Shown: positions 7,328 through 15,539 of the stretch, in pieces
How the letters are laid out: the number at the start of each line of letters is the position of its first letter
Position numbering within the stretch: position 1 is the first letter of the stretch
From: Rugamonas sp. A1-17
GTDB lineage: Bacteria; Pseudomonadota; Gammaproteobacteria; Burkholderiales; Burkholderiaceae_D
NCBI GenBank assembly: GCA_025548565.1
Contig: JAJLPB010000005.1
Location: forward strand, 62,001 to 126,000
Direction: 5' to 3'
Length of the DNA: 64,000 bases
The notes under the pieces: generated by a model
The model's input: the letters and a program-made list of their open reading frames with translations, nothing else
What the model was told of the DNA's origin: nothing
The model's database searches: none
Program-made: the position numbers and the translations under genes

Positions 7328-8122
7328 ATGAACTCCTTCCATTCCCTGCGTTCGCTGTGGCTGTGCGCGGCTTTGGCCTGCTGCACGCTGACGGCTTCGG
7401 CGCAAATGCAGCCGCTGAGCGAAGAAGAGCTGTCCAACACGCGCGGGCAGGGCCTGGTCGCGCTCACCAACACCAGCCTGGGCGGCTACGATTTCAGCAA
7501 GATCGCGCTGGACGCGGACATCTCGCTGAGCGCCAACCTGCGCAATATGCGCCTGGGCGAATATACCTACGGAGCACGCAACGGCACCGGCGCCGACGTC
7601 GACATCGGTCTGCTGCAGTTCGGCCGCAGCGACGGCACCGACGCGCAGCGCCTGGTCCACATCAGCAATCCGTATTTCGAATTCGTGTACAAGAACGCGG
7701 CCGACGGCGCCTCGCGCGAGGCGGTCGGCATGCGTTTTGGTTTTGAAGGCATCAGCGGCGACATCGGCTTGAAGGTCAACAGCCTGTCAGGCTCGATGCG
7801 TGTGACGGGCGTGGCGGCCGATGGCAGCGCGGTGCTGCTCGATTCGCACACCGATACGCTGGGCGGCAAGCGTTGGGACGGCGCGTGCAGCGCGCCTTGC
7901 CTGCCGCTGGCGCAGCTGGGCGGCGTGACGGCGGGCGATGCGGCCGGGCCGAGCCGCGATTTCTGGATCTCCGTATTGAAGACCGGCGTGCAGTTCCCGA
8001 GCGCGGCCGGCGTGCCGGCGTCCGACGCGGCGCAGGCCGGCATCTGGATGAACTGGCGCGACAAGCTGCAGGCGCTCAACACCTCCGGCCTGGTGCCGCC
8101 CAACCTGCCGAAGGGCCGCTGA
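7328..8122 (+). CDS. FilA-like exported protein 3, larger and divergent
   Basis: 264 aa. Signal peptide to about residue 25 (LTASA). Leader-like motif PLSEEELSNTRGQGL at 29-43; its LSEEEL part matches the classical LSxEEL of double-glycine leaders. The body has beta-type segments like the other paralogues plus a Cys pair (GACSAPCLPL) and a long loop near 185-240. Unlike the others it ends LPKGR, without the terminal His. The ribosome site is weak (start lies 12 bases after the hairpin at 7293-7316). The stop TGA overlaps the next ATG (TGATG). Confidence 0.8.
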   Translation: MNSFHSLRSLWLCAALACCTLTASAQMQPLSEEELSNTRGQGLVALTNTSLGGYDFSKIALDADISLSANLRNMRLGEYTYGARNGTGADVDIGLLQFGRSDGTDAQRLVHISNPYFEFVYKNAADGASREAVGMRFGFEGISGDIGLKVNSLSGSMRVTGVAADGSAVLLDSHTDTLGGKRWDGACSAPCLPLAQLGGVTAGDAAGPSRDFWISVLKTGVQFPSAAGVPASDAAQAGIWMNWRDKLQALNTSGLVPPNLPKGR

Positions 8123-8976
8123 TGACGGCCCCGCGCGCTGCCGTGCTGGCGCTGCTGGCCGCCATGTGCGCGCCGGCGTTGGCGATGGAGCCGTTGAACG
8201 ACGCGGCGCTGTCGTCGGTGCGCGGACGCGACGGCGTCAGCTTCGACCTGAACGGCTTCGCCATGAGCGGCGACGCGCGCGTCAGCTACACCACGCCGGT
8301 TGGCTCCAGCCTGTACGTGGAAAAATTCAGCGCCTCGCGCAGCGACAATCCGCTGCCGTTTTCCGATCCCTACAAGCTGGACATCGTGGCTGGCGCGCCG
8401 GGCCTGGCTGATGTCATCAATATCGCGTTTCCCCTGAATACCAATGCCGACCAGCGCTGGCAGGCCGCCTATGATTGGGGCGTGACGGCGGATGGCGTCA
8501 CGCGCGAGCAGGGCAGTGTGGCGATCAAGGACCTGGTGTTCACTGGAGGCGGGCTGCAGTTTTCTACGCCGCAGGTCAATGACGGCGTGGCGTTTGGCGC
8601 CGCGCTGCGCATGGATATCGGCCAGCTGTCGTTCCAGCCGCGCGGGCGCACCGATGCCAGCGAGGCGATGGTGTTGAGCGGCGTGCACATCGGCGGCGTC
8701 GACGGCAACGGTGTATTCAACAACACGCCGTGGATGCTGGCCAATGTGGCCTCGCAGCCGGCGGTGATCAACGCGCTGACCGACGAGACCGGACCGCGGC
8801 TGCATATCGGCATCGACTGGCCGGATGCGCGCTACGGCAGCGGCGTGGCGCCGGCGGGGGGGATCGTGGTCGACAATATTTCGTTTGTGAGTCCTGGGCA
8901 GCCGACGGTGGATTTAGGATCGTCGCGCATCGGCTCGGTGCAGATCCAGTATCTCGACATCAAGTTCAAGCACTGA
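8122..8976 (+). CDS. FilA-like exported protein 4
   Basis: 284 aa. Short signal peptide to about residue 21 (APALA), then MEPLNDAALSSVRGRDGVSF at 22-41, the family motif with GR in place of GQ. The body is beta-rich with repeated hydrophobic/polar alternation and ends YLDIKFKH, a strand with terminal His like proteins 1, 2 and 5. Start ATG overlaps the preceding stop by one base and its own stop TGA overlaps the next ATG, so proteins 3, 4 and 5 are translationally coupled and probably made in fixed ratio. No cysteines in the mature part. Confidence 0.82.
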   Translation: MTAPRAAVLALLAAMCAPALAMEPLNDAALSSVRGRDGVSFDLNGFAMSGDARVSYTTPVGSSLYVEKFSASRSDNPLPFSDPYKLDIVAGAPGLADVINIAFPLNTNADQRWQAAYDWGVTADGVTREQGSVAIKDLVFTGGGLQFSTPQVNDGVAFGAALRMDIGQLSFQPRGRTDASEAMVLSGVHIGGVDGNGVFNNTPWMLANVASQPAVINALTDETGPRLHIGIDWPDARYGSGVAPAGGIVVDNISFVSPGQPTVDLGSSRIGSVQIQYLDIKFKH

Positions 8977-9440
8977 TGGCGCGCGCACTATTTTTCTCGA
9001 TGATGCTGGCGGCGGGCGTGGCGCAGGCCGGGAACCTGCAGGCGCTTGACGACAAGGAGTTGTCGCAGGTGAGCGGGCAGGACGGTATCAGTTTCGCGGC
9101 GCACGTGTCGCTGAACGATCCGACGCTGGTGGGGGCGGTCAGCGACAGCCGGCTGTCGTTGGGCTTCAACGGAGACGGGCAGAACCGCTACATCGTGTTC
9201 AAGAACGTGCGTGGCGTGGTGGACATGTTCGCTGTGAGCCTCGGCGTGCAGACCCGGCCCGACGGTGGCGGCGACTACATCGCCATCGGCTTGCCGGGTT
9301 ACGTACGCTACACCAACTTCGGCTTCGAATCGCTGAGTGTGCAGACCGATCCGAACGCCCCCGTCACCGGCAACCTGGGCAGTCTCAACATCAACGGCGT
9401 GGTATCGCTGCAAGGCCAAGTCCGCCTCTGGTCGCACTAA
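8976..9440 (+). CDS. FilA-like exported protein 5
   Basis: 154 aa. Signal peptide to about residue 18 (VAQA), then LQALDDKELSQVSGQDGISF at 21-40, the closest of the set to the ELxxVxGG form. The remainder is Gly/Asn/Val-rich beta sequence and ends VSLQGQVRLWSH, again an aromatic strand closing with His. Coupled to protein 4 by TGATG. Last gene of the rightward set; an 88-bp palindrome follows before the convergent MFS gene. Confidence 0.82.
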   Translation: MARALFFSMMLAAGVAQAGNLQALDDKELSQVSGQDGISFAAHVSLNDPTLVGAVSDSRLSLGFNGDGQNRYIVFKNVRGVVDMFAVSLGVQTRPDGGGDYIAIGLPGYVRYTNFGFESLSVQTDPNAPVTGNLGSLNINGVVSLQGQVRLWSH

Positions 9441-9446
9441 CCCGGT

Positions 9447-9489
9447 GGGGTCAAGTCTGACATTCGGACACGAGCTCCACCGTAGCGCG
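9447..9489 (+). repeat. Half copy of the 88-bp palindrome
   Basis: One outer arm (GGGGTCAAGTCTGACATTCG and on to GAGCT) plus an inner-arm remnant CCACCGTAGCG. It lies directly before the full copy, as a truncated tandem unit. Confidence 0.8.
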
Positions 9490-9490
9490 A

Positions 9491-9578
9491 TTGGGGTCAA
9501 GTCTGACATTCGGACACGAGCTAAGCCGTAGCGCCCGCTACGGCTTAGCTCGTGTCCGAATGTCAGACTTGACCCCAA
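9491..9578. repeat. 88-bp perfect palindrome, copy 1
   Basis: Two 43-base arms around a two-base centre. The outer 32 bases begin TTGGGGTCAAGTCTGACATT; the inner arm is AAGCCGTAGCG. Same family as 48933-49020 and 50271-50358. It lies between the convergent ends of filA5 and the MFS gene and could fold as a bidirectional terminator. Confidence 0.95.
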
Positions 9579-9580
9579 TT

Positions 9581-10759
9581 TTATTCGGTGGCGAAGATGC
9601 AGAGCGCGGTCAGGGGGAAGGCGAGGCCGGCCCACAGGACGCCGGTCCAGCCGTGCGCGGCGAACATCCAGCCGCCCAGCGATGAGCCTAACGCACCACC
9701 CATGAAGAAGAGGGCCATGTAGAGGCCGTTCAGGCGGCTGCGGATTTCGGCCGGCAATGCGAAGATGGCGCGTTGGCCTGTCACGAGGTTGGCAGAGACG
9801 CCCATGTCGAGCACGATCGAGGTCAGTACCAGTACGCCAAGCTCGACCAGGCGGTCGCCGTGGATCAGCAGCGGCAGGGCGAATGCGAGCGCGCCCAGCG
9901 TCAGCGCGATGACGGTGTTGGAGCGGCTTTTGCCCTGGTCGGCGCGGCGGCCGGCGATCGGCGAGGCGATGGCGCCGGCCACGCCCACCAGCGCGAAGAT
10001 GGCGACGCCGGTTTGGCTCAGCTGGAAACGCGGGCCGGTCAGCTCCAGCGAGACGCAGGTCCAGAACAGGCTGAAGGCGCCGAACATGCAGGCCTGGTAG
10101 GCGGCCCGCCGGCGCAGGATCGGCGTGGTCTTGAGCAGCTGCCACATCGAACCCAGCAATGCGAAATAGTGCAGGCCCGATCCTGGATGGCGCTGCGGCA
10201 GCCGTGCGCGCAGCAGGAAGGCCAGCGCGGCGGTGCCGAGCGCGGAGATGACGAAGATCGCATGCCAGCTCAACGCGTCGGCCACCAGGCTGGCCACCGG
10301 CCGGGCCAGCATGATGCCCATCAGCAGGCCGCTCATGACCTTGCCCACGGTCTGGCCGCGCGTCTCCGGCCGCGACATATGGGCGGCGAACGGCACCACG
10401 ATCTGCGCCGCCACCGAGCCCAACCCGATGCTGAAGGACGCCAGCAGGAACAAGGACGCGCTGCGTGTGAACGAGGCCGCCAGCAGGGCGGCCGCCGTGG
10501 TCAGCAGGGCGATGAAGATCAGGCGGCGGTTTTCCAGCAGGTCGCCCAGCGGGACGATGAACAGCAGGCCGAGGCAGTAGCCGATCTGTGTCAGCGTGAC
10601 GATCAGGCCGGCCGCGCCGGGATCGAGGCCGGTGGCGCGGCTGATCGGGCCGATCAGCGTTTGCGCGTAGTACAGGTTGGCGACGATGAGTCCGGTCGCG
10701 GTGGCGAACAGCCAGACCATGCCTGGGGAAATGTCGTGCTGGGCGTGGGACTGGCTCAC
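9581..10759 (-). CDS. MFS transporter, 12-TM drug-efflux type
   Basis: 392 aa with about 12 membrane segments. Loop 2-3 carries [11 protein letters not shown], an MFS A-type motif, and a second half repeats [15 protein letters not shown]. The start is GTG at 10759 with AAGGAGCACCC upstream. Overall it looks like the sugar-efflux/drug-proton antiporter group (DHA1 type); substrate unknown. It runs convergently to filA5 with the palindrome between, so it is not part of that system. The oxidoreductase gene upstream runs the same way, 73 bases apart, and may be co-transcribed. Confidence 0.88.
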   Translation of the reverse strand: MSQSHAQHDISPGMVWLFATATGLIVANLYYAQTLIGPISRATGLDPGAAGLIVTLTQIGYCLGLLFIVPLGDLLENRRLIFIALLTTAAALLAASFTRSASLFLLASFSIGLGSVAAQIVVPFAAHMSRPETRGQTVGKVMSGLLMGIMLARPVASLVADALSWHAIFVISALGTAALAFLLRARLPQRHPGSGLHYFALLGSMWQLLKTTPILRRRAAYQACMFGAFSLFWTCVSLELTGPRFQLSQTGVAIFALVGVAGAIASPIAGRRADQGKSRSNTVIALTLGALAFALPLLIHGDRLVELGVLVLTSIVLDMGVSANLVTGQRAIFALPAEIRSRLNGLYMALFFMGGALGSSLGGWMFAAHGWTGVLWAGLAFPLTALCIFATE

Positions 10760-10832
10760 GGGTGCTCCTTCAATTTGCAGCCGGCAATTTTACCGGCGAA
10801 CGCAAATTGCTGCTGAGCGTGGCCCGTTTTGC

Positions 10833-11840
10833 CTACAGCCCCGCTTGCGCGCGCGTCAGCGCCTGCCGCACCTCGGCTGTGATTTCGTAGGAACGCAGGC
10901 GCTGTGCGTGGTCGTAGATCTGCGAGGTGATCATCAGTTCGTCGGCGCCGGTGCGGGCGATGAATTCCTGCAGCTGGCGCTGCACGGTGGGCGCCGCGCC
11001 GATGGCCGAGCACGACAGCACGGAATCGATCAGCGCCCGTTCCTGCGGCCCCAGCGATTGCAGATAGCCGGCCTGCGGCGGCGGCAGGCGGGCGGGGCGG
11101 CCGCTGCGCAGGTTGACGAAGGCTTGTTGCATCGACGTGGCGCGGTAGTGCGCTTCCTCGTCGCTGTCTGCCGCGAATACATTGAAGCCGAGCATGACGT
11201 GCGGCGTGGCCAACTGGGCCGAGGGCTGGAAATTGCCGCGATACAGGTCGATGGCCTGCATCATCATTTGCGGCGCGAAGTGCGAGGCGAAGGCGAACGG
11301 CAGACCCATGTGTGCGGCCAGCTGGGCGCCGAAGGTGCTCGACCCCAAAATCCACAGCGGCACCTTGGCGCCTTTGCCGGGCACGGCCAGCACGCGCTGG
11401 CGTGGCGTGTCGGACAGATAATCTTGCAGCTCCAGCACGTCTTGCGGGAAGGCGTCGGCATCGCTGTCGAGGTTGCGGCGCAGGGCGCGCGCGGTGGTCT
11501 GGTCGGAACCGGGGGCGCGGCCCAGGCCGAGGTCGATCCGGCCGGGGAACAGCGCCTCCAGCGTGCCGAACTGTTCGGCGATGACCAGCGGTGCGTGGTT
11601 GGGCAGCATGATGCCGCCGGCGCCGACCCGGATGGTCGAGGTGCCGCCGGCCACGTGGGCCATGACGACGGCGGTGGCGGCGCTGGCGATGCCCGGCATG
11701 CCGTGGTGCTCGGCCAGCCAGTAGCGCTGGTAGCCCCAGCGTTCAGCGTGCTGCGCCAGGTCCAGCGTGTTGCGGAACGATGCGGAAGGCGTGCTGCCTT
11801 CGGCGATCGGGGAGAGATCGAGGATGGAGAATGGAATCAT
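10833..11840 (-). CDS. LLM-class flavin-dependent oxidoreductase (YhbW-like)
   Basis: 335 aa. Starts [12 protein letters not shown], typical of the YhbW/luciferase-like monooxygenase group, with [15 protein letters not shown] (flavin/substrate pocket), [16 protein letters not shown] and the [12 protein letters not shown] segment of bacterial luciferase-fold enzymes. Cytoplasmic and FMN-linked; the substrate cannot be read from sequence. The 376 bases upstream are AT-rich. The following MFS gene on the same strand could export a product, but no proof of coupling exists. Confidence 0.9.
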   Translation of the reverse strand: MIPFSILDLSPIAEGSTPSASFRNTLDLAQHAERWGYQRYWLAEHHGMPGIASAATAVVMAHVAGGTSTIRVGAGGIMLPNHAPLVIAEQFGTLEALFPGRIDLGLGRAPGSDQTTARALRRNLDSDADAFPQDVLELQDYLSDTPRQRVLAVPGKGAKVPLWILGSSTFGAQLAAHMGLPFAFASHFAPQMMMQAIDLYRGNFQPSAQLATPHVMLGFNVFAADSDEEAHYRATSMQQAFVNLRSGRPARLPPPQAGYLQSLGPQERALIDSVLSCSAIGAAPTVQRQLQEFIARTGADELMITSQIYDHAQRLRSYEITAEVRQALTRAQAGL

Positions 11841-12216
11841 GGGTGTCGGTCCGGCTGTTAGCGTTAATCAATAAAGCCCATGGAACAGGTGTGGGTATAA
11901 CCTTTCCATATGGAGCGACAAGCATACACAGAACGGGGCGGGCGCGCTGACGGCGGCCGGATTGCGCGGGGTGTTACCGATCGCGCTTTAAATAAGCCGT
12001 ATTAATTCGCTAATCACTGAGCATATAAGCATTGTTTCCGTTATTTAGCTGCTATTTAGTGTGTTTATTTCGCTGAAGTTTAGCCTTCGGATTTAAAAAA
12101 TATTTTCCAGCGCATTTACTTGATTTACCATTGGAAACAGTAACGCGCCTCGCATTACACCTCCCATATTCGGTTTTATTTGTTCGATGGCATGTCCTGC
12201 TATCGCGGGGAAACTC
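11841..12216. other. AT-rich divergent intergenic region
   Basis: Lies between the divergent LLM oxidoreductase and TraB/GumN genes. The stretch 11985-12180 is much richer in A/T than the surroundings and has no credible ORF. It probably contains both promoters; several TATA-like hexamers occur but none has a clear -35 partner by eye. Confidence 0.5.
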
Positions 12217-13128
12217 ATGCCTAAGAAACTTGTTATTCTATTTACGCTGTTGATCGCTTACTGCCAGGTACTGTTTGCCGCCGGCCTGAGCGAGCCGGCC
12301 TCGGTCGTGCATCGCGGCCAGCTGTACCGGGTCACGCATGAGGGCAAGACCAGTTATTTGTTCGGCACCATTCACGTCGGTAGGGATGGCAGCTATCCGC
12401 TGGACCCGGTGGTGACGCGCGCGCTGCTCGATTCGAAGGCCCTGGTCATTGAGCTCGATATCCGCCAGGACGCGCCGTTCCAGCTGGCGCTGGCGCGCCA
12501 CGGCCGTTACCCGGATGGCGATACCGTGCAGCATCATTTGTCGCCTGCGACGCTGCGCCTGACCGTGCAGGCGCTGGCGCGGGCTGGCTTGTCGCTGCAA
12601 TCGGTGCAGCAGTATAAGCCCTGGCTGATCGCGAACCTGCTGGTCGGCGCGGAGATGGAGGTGCATGGTTATCAGCGCAGCCAGGCTGTCGAATACGCGC
12701 TGCTGGCGGCGGCCAAGAGCCAGGACAAGAAGGTGCGCGAGCTGGAAAGCGCCGAATATCAGCTCGGCCTGTTCGATACGCTGGATGAGCGCCAGCAGGA
12801 GCAATATCTGCTGGAGAACCTGACCGATCTGGCTGACGGCGCCTCGCTGAAGAAATCCACGGCGCTGATCGACGCCTGGAACTCCGCCGACGCGCCCAGC
12901 ATCCATGCCGTATGGCAGTCCGCCACCAGCGGCGACACGATTTCCGCCGGCTTCATGAATCGCGTGCTGCTAGGCAAGCGCAATCCTGAAATGGCCAGCA
13001 ATATCGAGCGCATCATGCAGCAGGACCAGGTCGCCTTTGTCGGCGTAGGCCTGCTGCATCTGGTGGGCGAAGATGGCGTCCCGCAATTGCTCAAGCGGCG
13101 GGGCTACCAGGTTGAACAGCTGTACTAG
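12217..13128 (+). CDS. TraB/GumN family protein
   Basis: 303 aa. The start at 12217 is preferred to the ATG at 12187 because CGGGGAAACTC precedes it and it gives a clean signal peptide (LVILFTLLIAYCQVLFA). The family motif SYLFGTIHVG (47-55) and the C-terminal GVGLLHLVGEDG are both present; these Gly-Thr-x-His and Leu-His elements are thought to form a metal site in the Tiki/TraB/GumN superfamily. Cellular role in bacteria is poorly known. The stop TAG overlaps the convergent lipoprotein stop within the palindrome CTAG. Confidence 0.9.
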   Translation: MPKKLVILFTLLIAYCQVLFAAGLSEPASVVHRGQLYRVTHEGKTSYLFGTIHVGRDGSYPLDPVVTRALLDSKALVIELDIRQDAPFQLALARHGRYPDGDTVQHHLSPATLRLTVQALARAGLSLQSVQQYKPWLIANLLVGAEMEVHGYQRSQAVEYALLAAAKSQDKKVRELESAEYQLGLFDTLDERQQEQYLLENLTDLADGASLKKSTALIDAWNSADAPSIHAVWQSATSGDTISAGFMNRVLLGKRNPEMASNIERIMQQDQVAFVGVGLLHLVGEDGVPQLLKRRGYQVEQLY

Positions 13129-13640
13129 TAGCTGCTCAGCGTGCCGTTGCTGTAACGTACGCGGTCGCCGATCTTGTAGCTGGGCATGGAATCGACCACG
13201 ACCATCTGGTTGCTGCCATCGTCCATGCGCACGGTGACGCGATAGACTCTGTCGGTCGGCATGCCGACGCTGCCGCCCGCCGCCGCCGCGCCCACCGCGC
13301 CCACGCCCACGTCCTGCCGCTGCATCTGGTCGATCGCCTGCACCACGCCGTAGGATGTTTGCGCGCTCTGGCTGCCGCTGGCCGTGGCGCCGCTGCCAGT
13401 CAGGCCGCTGCTGCCGCTGCTGGTCATGGTGCCGGTGGTGCTGCTCTGGTTACTTTGGCTGCCGGAACTGCTGCTACCGGGACTGCTGCTGTTCGGAGTG
13501 TAGCTGGACGTGCCGCTCGGCGTATTGCCGCTGGTGCCGCTACTGCCGCTGCTCCCGCTGGGTTCGCCGCTACGCTCCGCGGCGCAACCGGCAAGCGCCA
13601 GGATAAGCAGCGCGATGGTGCTGTTTCTGGTCATATTCAT
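13125..13640 (-). CDS. Ser/Gly/Thr-rich lipoprotein
   Basis: 171 aa. ATG at 13640 is chosen over 13661 because AGGAGG lies five bases before it. A lipobox LALAGC places the lipidated Cys near residue 19. Residues about 25-100 are low-complexity Ser/Gly/Thr/Pro, a flexible tether; the C-terminal 70 residues contain a Gly/Ala helix (VGVGAVGAAAAGG) and a small folded segment YRVTVRMDDGSNQMVVVDS...YKIGDRVRY, resembling the C-terminal part of SlyB/glycine-zipper envelope lipoproteins. Likely inner- or outer-membrane anchored with the end module reaching the cell wall. Convergent with TraB/GumN. Confidence 0.82.
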   Translation of the reverse strand: MNMTRNSTIALLILALAGCAAERSGEPSGSSGSSGTSGNTPSGTSSYTPNSSSPGSSSSGSQSNQSSTTGTMTSSGSSGLTGSGATASGSQSAQTSYGVVQAIDQMQRQDVGVGAVGAAAAGGSVGMPTDRVYRVTVRMDDGSNQMVVVDSMPSYKIGDRVRYSNGTLSSY

Positions 13641-13802
13641 ATCATCCTCCTCGATGTTCACTCAACAAAATGACAAGCCATTTGATTAAGAGGCTGGCAT
13701 TGCGGTTTTGTTCCCCGACATCCCATCGCGATTGATATACATCAATTGAAGCATGCTACTCACACGCAATAATTGTTCGGTATCACTTTAAAGGACATCG
13801 AT

Positions 13803-14048
13803 ATGTTGACACGCGTGACAGACATTATTATCGAAGATTTAATTAATTCAACCTGTGGAGAGGCGCCGGACCCGCGCAGCCGGCATTTAATGACGCACTT
13901 ATTGCACGAATTGGTACGCGTGGCCAAGTTGGAGCAATTGCAGCAGATGCGGATGGATGTCGAGCTGGCCATCGGCGCCCCTGGAGAACGCGCCGGCGAT
14001 ATCAGTTTGACGGCTGGATGCGGTAGCGGGTCCAGAGGGCCCACATGA
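13803..14048 (+). CDS. Small hypothetical protein
   Basis: 81 aa from the ATG at 13803, preceded by AAAGGACATCGAT. The sequence opens MLTRVTDIIIEDLINSTC and is mostly helical and amphipathic up to about residue 60 (HLLHELVRVAKLEQLQQM), then turns into a Gly/Ser tail that overlaps the convergent VanZ gene by 47 bases. No family recognised. The helical part looks real; the tail may be poorly constrained. Confidence 0.55.
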   Translation: MLTRVTDIIIEDLINSTCGEAPDPRSRHLMTHLLHELVRVAKLEQLQQMRMDVELAIGAPGERAGDISLTAGCGSGSRGPT

Positions 14049-14394
14049 ACAGTGCGGCGAGCAGGGAGGCATTGCAGTCCACCAGCCAGTCGGACACGGC
14101 GCCATGGCGGTACGGGAAGAAGCTTTGCACGTACTCGTCGAGCGCGCCCATCAGGGCGATGGTCAGTACCGCCTTGCCAGCGCGCAGCTTGGCGCTGCCT
14201 GTCCCGCCGGTGAAGATCAGGAAGGTCAGGCCTGCGTAGGCGATGGAGTGCAGTATCAGGCCCGAGGCGACCTGGCCGATGTCCTGGCGGGCGCCGGGCA
14301 GCGAGCCGAGCACCAGTATCAGCAGGTACAGGACAATGGCGGTCCAGTAGCGAAGCCGGGCGTGGGAACTGGTCAGAAGAAGGTGTTTGATCAT
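14002..14394 (-). CDS. VanZ family membrane protein
   Basis: 130 aa from the inner ATG (14394), after which MIKHLLLTSSHARLRYWTAI leads into four membrane helices. Contains the VanZ-type features LILHSIAYAGLTFL (His in a helix) and ALMGALDEYVQSFFPYRHGAVSDWLVD split here as ALDEYVQSFFPYR and SDWLVDCNAS, i.e. the DExxQ...R..s..Dw.aN-like pattern. The molecular role of most VanZ proteins is unknown. A longer frame from 14484 exists but adds a non-membrane stretch without a ribosome site. Confidence 0.85.
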   Translation of the reverse strand: MIKHLLLTSSHARLRYWTAIVLYLLILVLGSLPGARQDIGQVASGLILHSIAYAGLTFLIFTGGTGSAKLRAGKAVLTIALMGALDEYVQSFFPYRHGAVSDWLVDCNASLLAALFMWALWTRYRIQPSN

Positions 14395-14532
14395 GCCCCG
14401 GACAATACCATGCGGCGCAAAAAAGGGGGAGTGGTGCACCGGGAGCCCGGTGCACCTTTCTTCCGTCATGCCTATCGGTTGCATGTACTGAAGATGTGAC
14501 CAGTATAGGGAGCGAATATGACGCGGTAATGA

Positions 14533-14570
14533 CAGCGGGCAAAAAAAAGCCCGCTGGTTAAAGCGGGCTT
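14533..14570 (-). terminator. Terminator of the SDR gene, with alternative pairing
   Basis: Read leftward, AAGCCCGC...GCGGGCTT is followed by eight T, an intrinsic terminator about 110 bases after the SDR stop. The same central arm can instead pair with a further GCCCGCTG beyond the T-run, so three mutually complementary segments sit in 38 bases. Confidence 0.85.
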
Positions 14571-14682
14571 AAAACTATTTTCTTGGAGGAGAATAGTGGA
14601 GACAGGTGTAATTATGGGGGCGGGGCAGATATGTGTCTAATTGTTGTTTCAGATACCAGACATCAATAATTTGCATAACTGC

Positions 14683-15444
14683 TTAATTGACCGGCACCGT
14701 GTAGTTCAACGCCAGCCGGCCGCCGTCCACATACAGGGTCTGGCCGGTCATGTAGCTGGCGTCGTCGCTGGCCAGGAAGGCGGCGATGGAAGCCACTTCC
14801 TCCGGCTCGCCGCAGCGGCCCATCGGCGTGCGCGACAGGATGGTGTGACGCGCTTCCGGGCTGGCCATCACGGCTTGCTTGGCCAGTTCGGTCAGGATGG
14901 TGCCGGGGCCGATGCCGTTGACGCGGATGCCGTGCGTGACCAGGTTGAGCGACATCACCTTGGTCAGCTGGTTGATCGCGCCCTTGGACACCACATACGG
15001 CACCTGGTTCGGAATCGCCAGCTCGGCGTTCACGCTGGACATGTTGATGATGCAGCCGCTGCGCTGCTTGACCATCTCGCGCGCCACCGCCTGGCCGCAC
15101 AGGAACATGGACTTGAGGTTGATGCGCAGCACGCGGTCGAAATCGTCCTCGGTCAGGTCGAGGAAATCGGCGGCGTGGGTGACGCCGGCGTTGTTGATCA
15201 GGATGTCGATGCGGCCGAATGCGGCCAGGGTGGCGGCCACCAGCGCGTCGACGTCGCATTTCTGGCTGACGTCGGCGGCGAAGAAGCGCGCCTGGTCGCC
15301 CAGCGTGGCGGCGGCGGACGCGCCTTCCGGCTTGATGTCCACCAGCATGACCTTGGCGCCTTCGGCCACCAGGCGCTGCGCGCATGCCAAGCCTATGCCT
15401 TGGGTGGCGCCGGTCACGATCGCGACTTTGTTCGAGAGTTTCAT
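14683..15444 (-). CDS. SDR-family oxidoreductase
   Basis: 253 aa, classical short-chain dehydrogenase length. Cofactor motif TGATQGIG (11-18), NNAG (about 88-91), a catalytic Ser in INMSSVNAE and the YxxxK pair in YVVSK. The acidic residue after beta-2 (VDIK) favours NAD(H). Closest in style to FabG-like or 2,5-diketogluconate/gluconate reductase enzymes; the substrate is not known. Single gene, divergent from pyrF and closed by an intrinsic terminator. The ribosome site is weak (AAAGCAAAAACCT). Confidence 0.9.
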   Translation of the reverse strand: MKLSNKVAIVTGATQGIGLACAQRLVAEGAKVMLVDIKPEGASAAATLGDQARFFAADVSQKCDVDALVAATLAAFGRIDILINNAGVTHAADFLDLTEDDFDRVLRINLKSMFLCGQAVAREMVKQRSGCIINMSSVNAELAIPNQVPYVVSKGAINQLTKVMSLNLVTHGIRVNGIGPGTILTELAKQAVMASPEARHTILSRTPMGRCGEPEEVASIAAFLASDDASYMTGQTLYVDGGRLALNYTVPVN

Positions 15445-15539
15445 AGGTTTTTGCTTTCTAAAGAGTGAGGGCCAAATTTTAACAGCCCGCTGCGGGCGCG
15501 TTACAATAGAGGGTTTGCAATAAATTCGAAGGGTGCGTC

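Noticed and set aside
9447..9578. Insertion-sequence end or attachment site
   Set aside because: No transposase or integrase and no target-site duplication is visible; the two other 88-bp copies show it is a dispersed palindrome.
14595..14640. 14-codon GTG frame after GGAGGAGAATA, between VanZ and the SDR terminator
   Set aside because: The ribosome site is good but the peptide (VETGVIMGAGQICV) is too short to judge and no gene follows on that strand; not listed as a gene.
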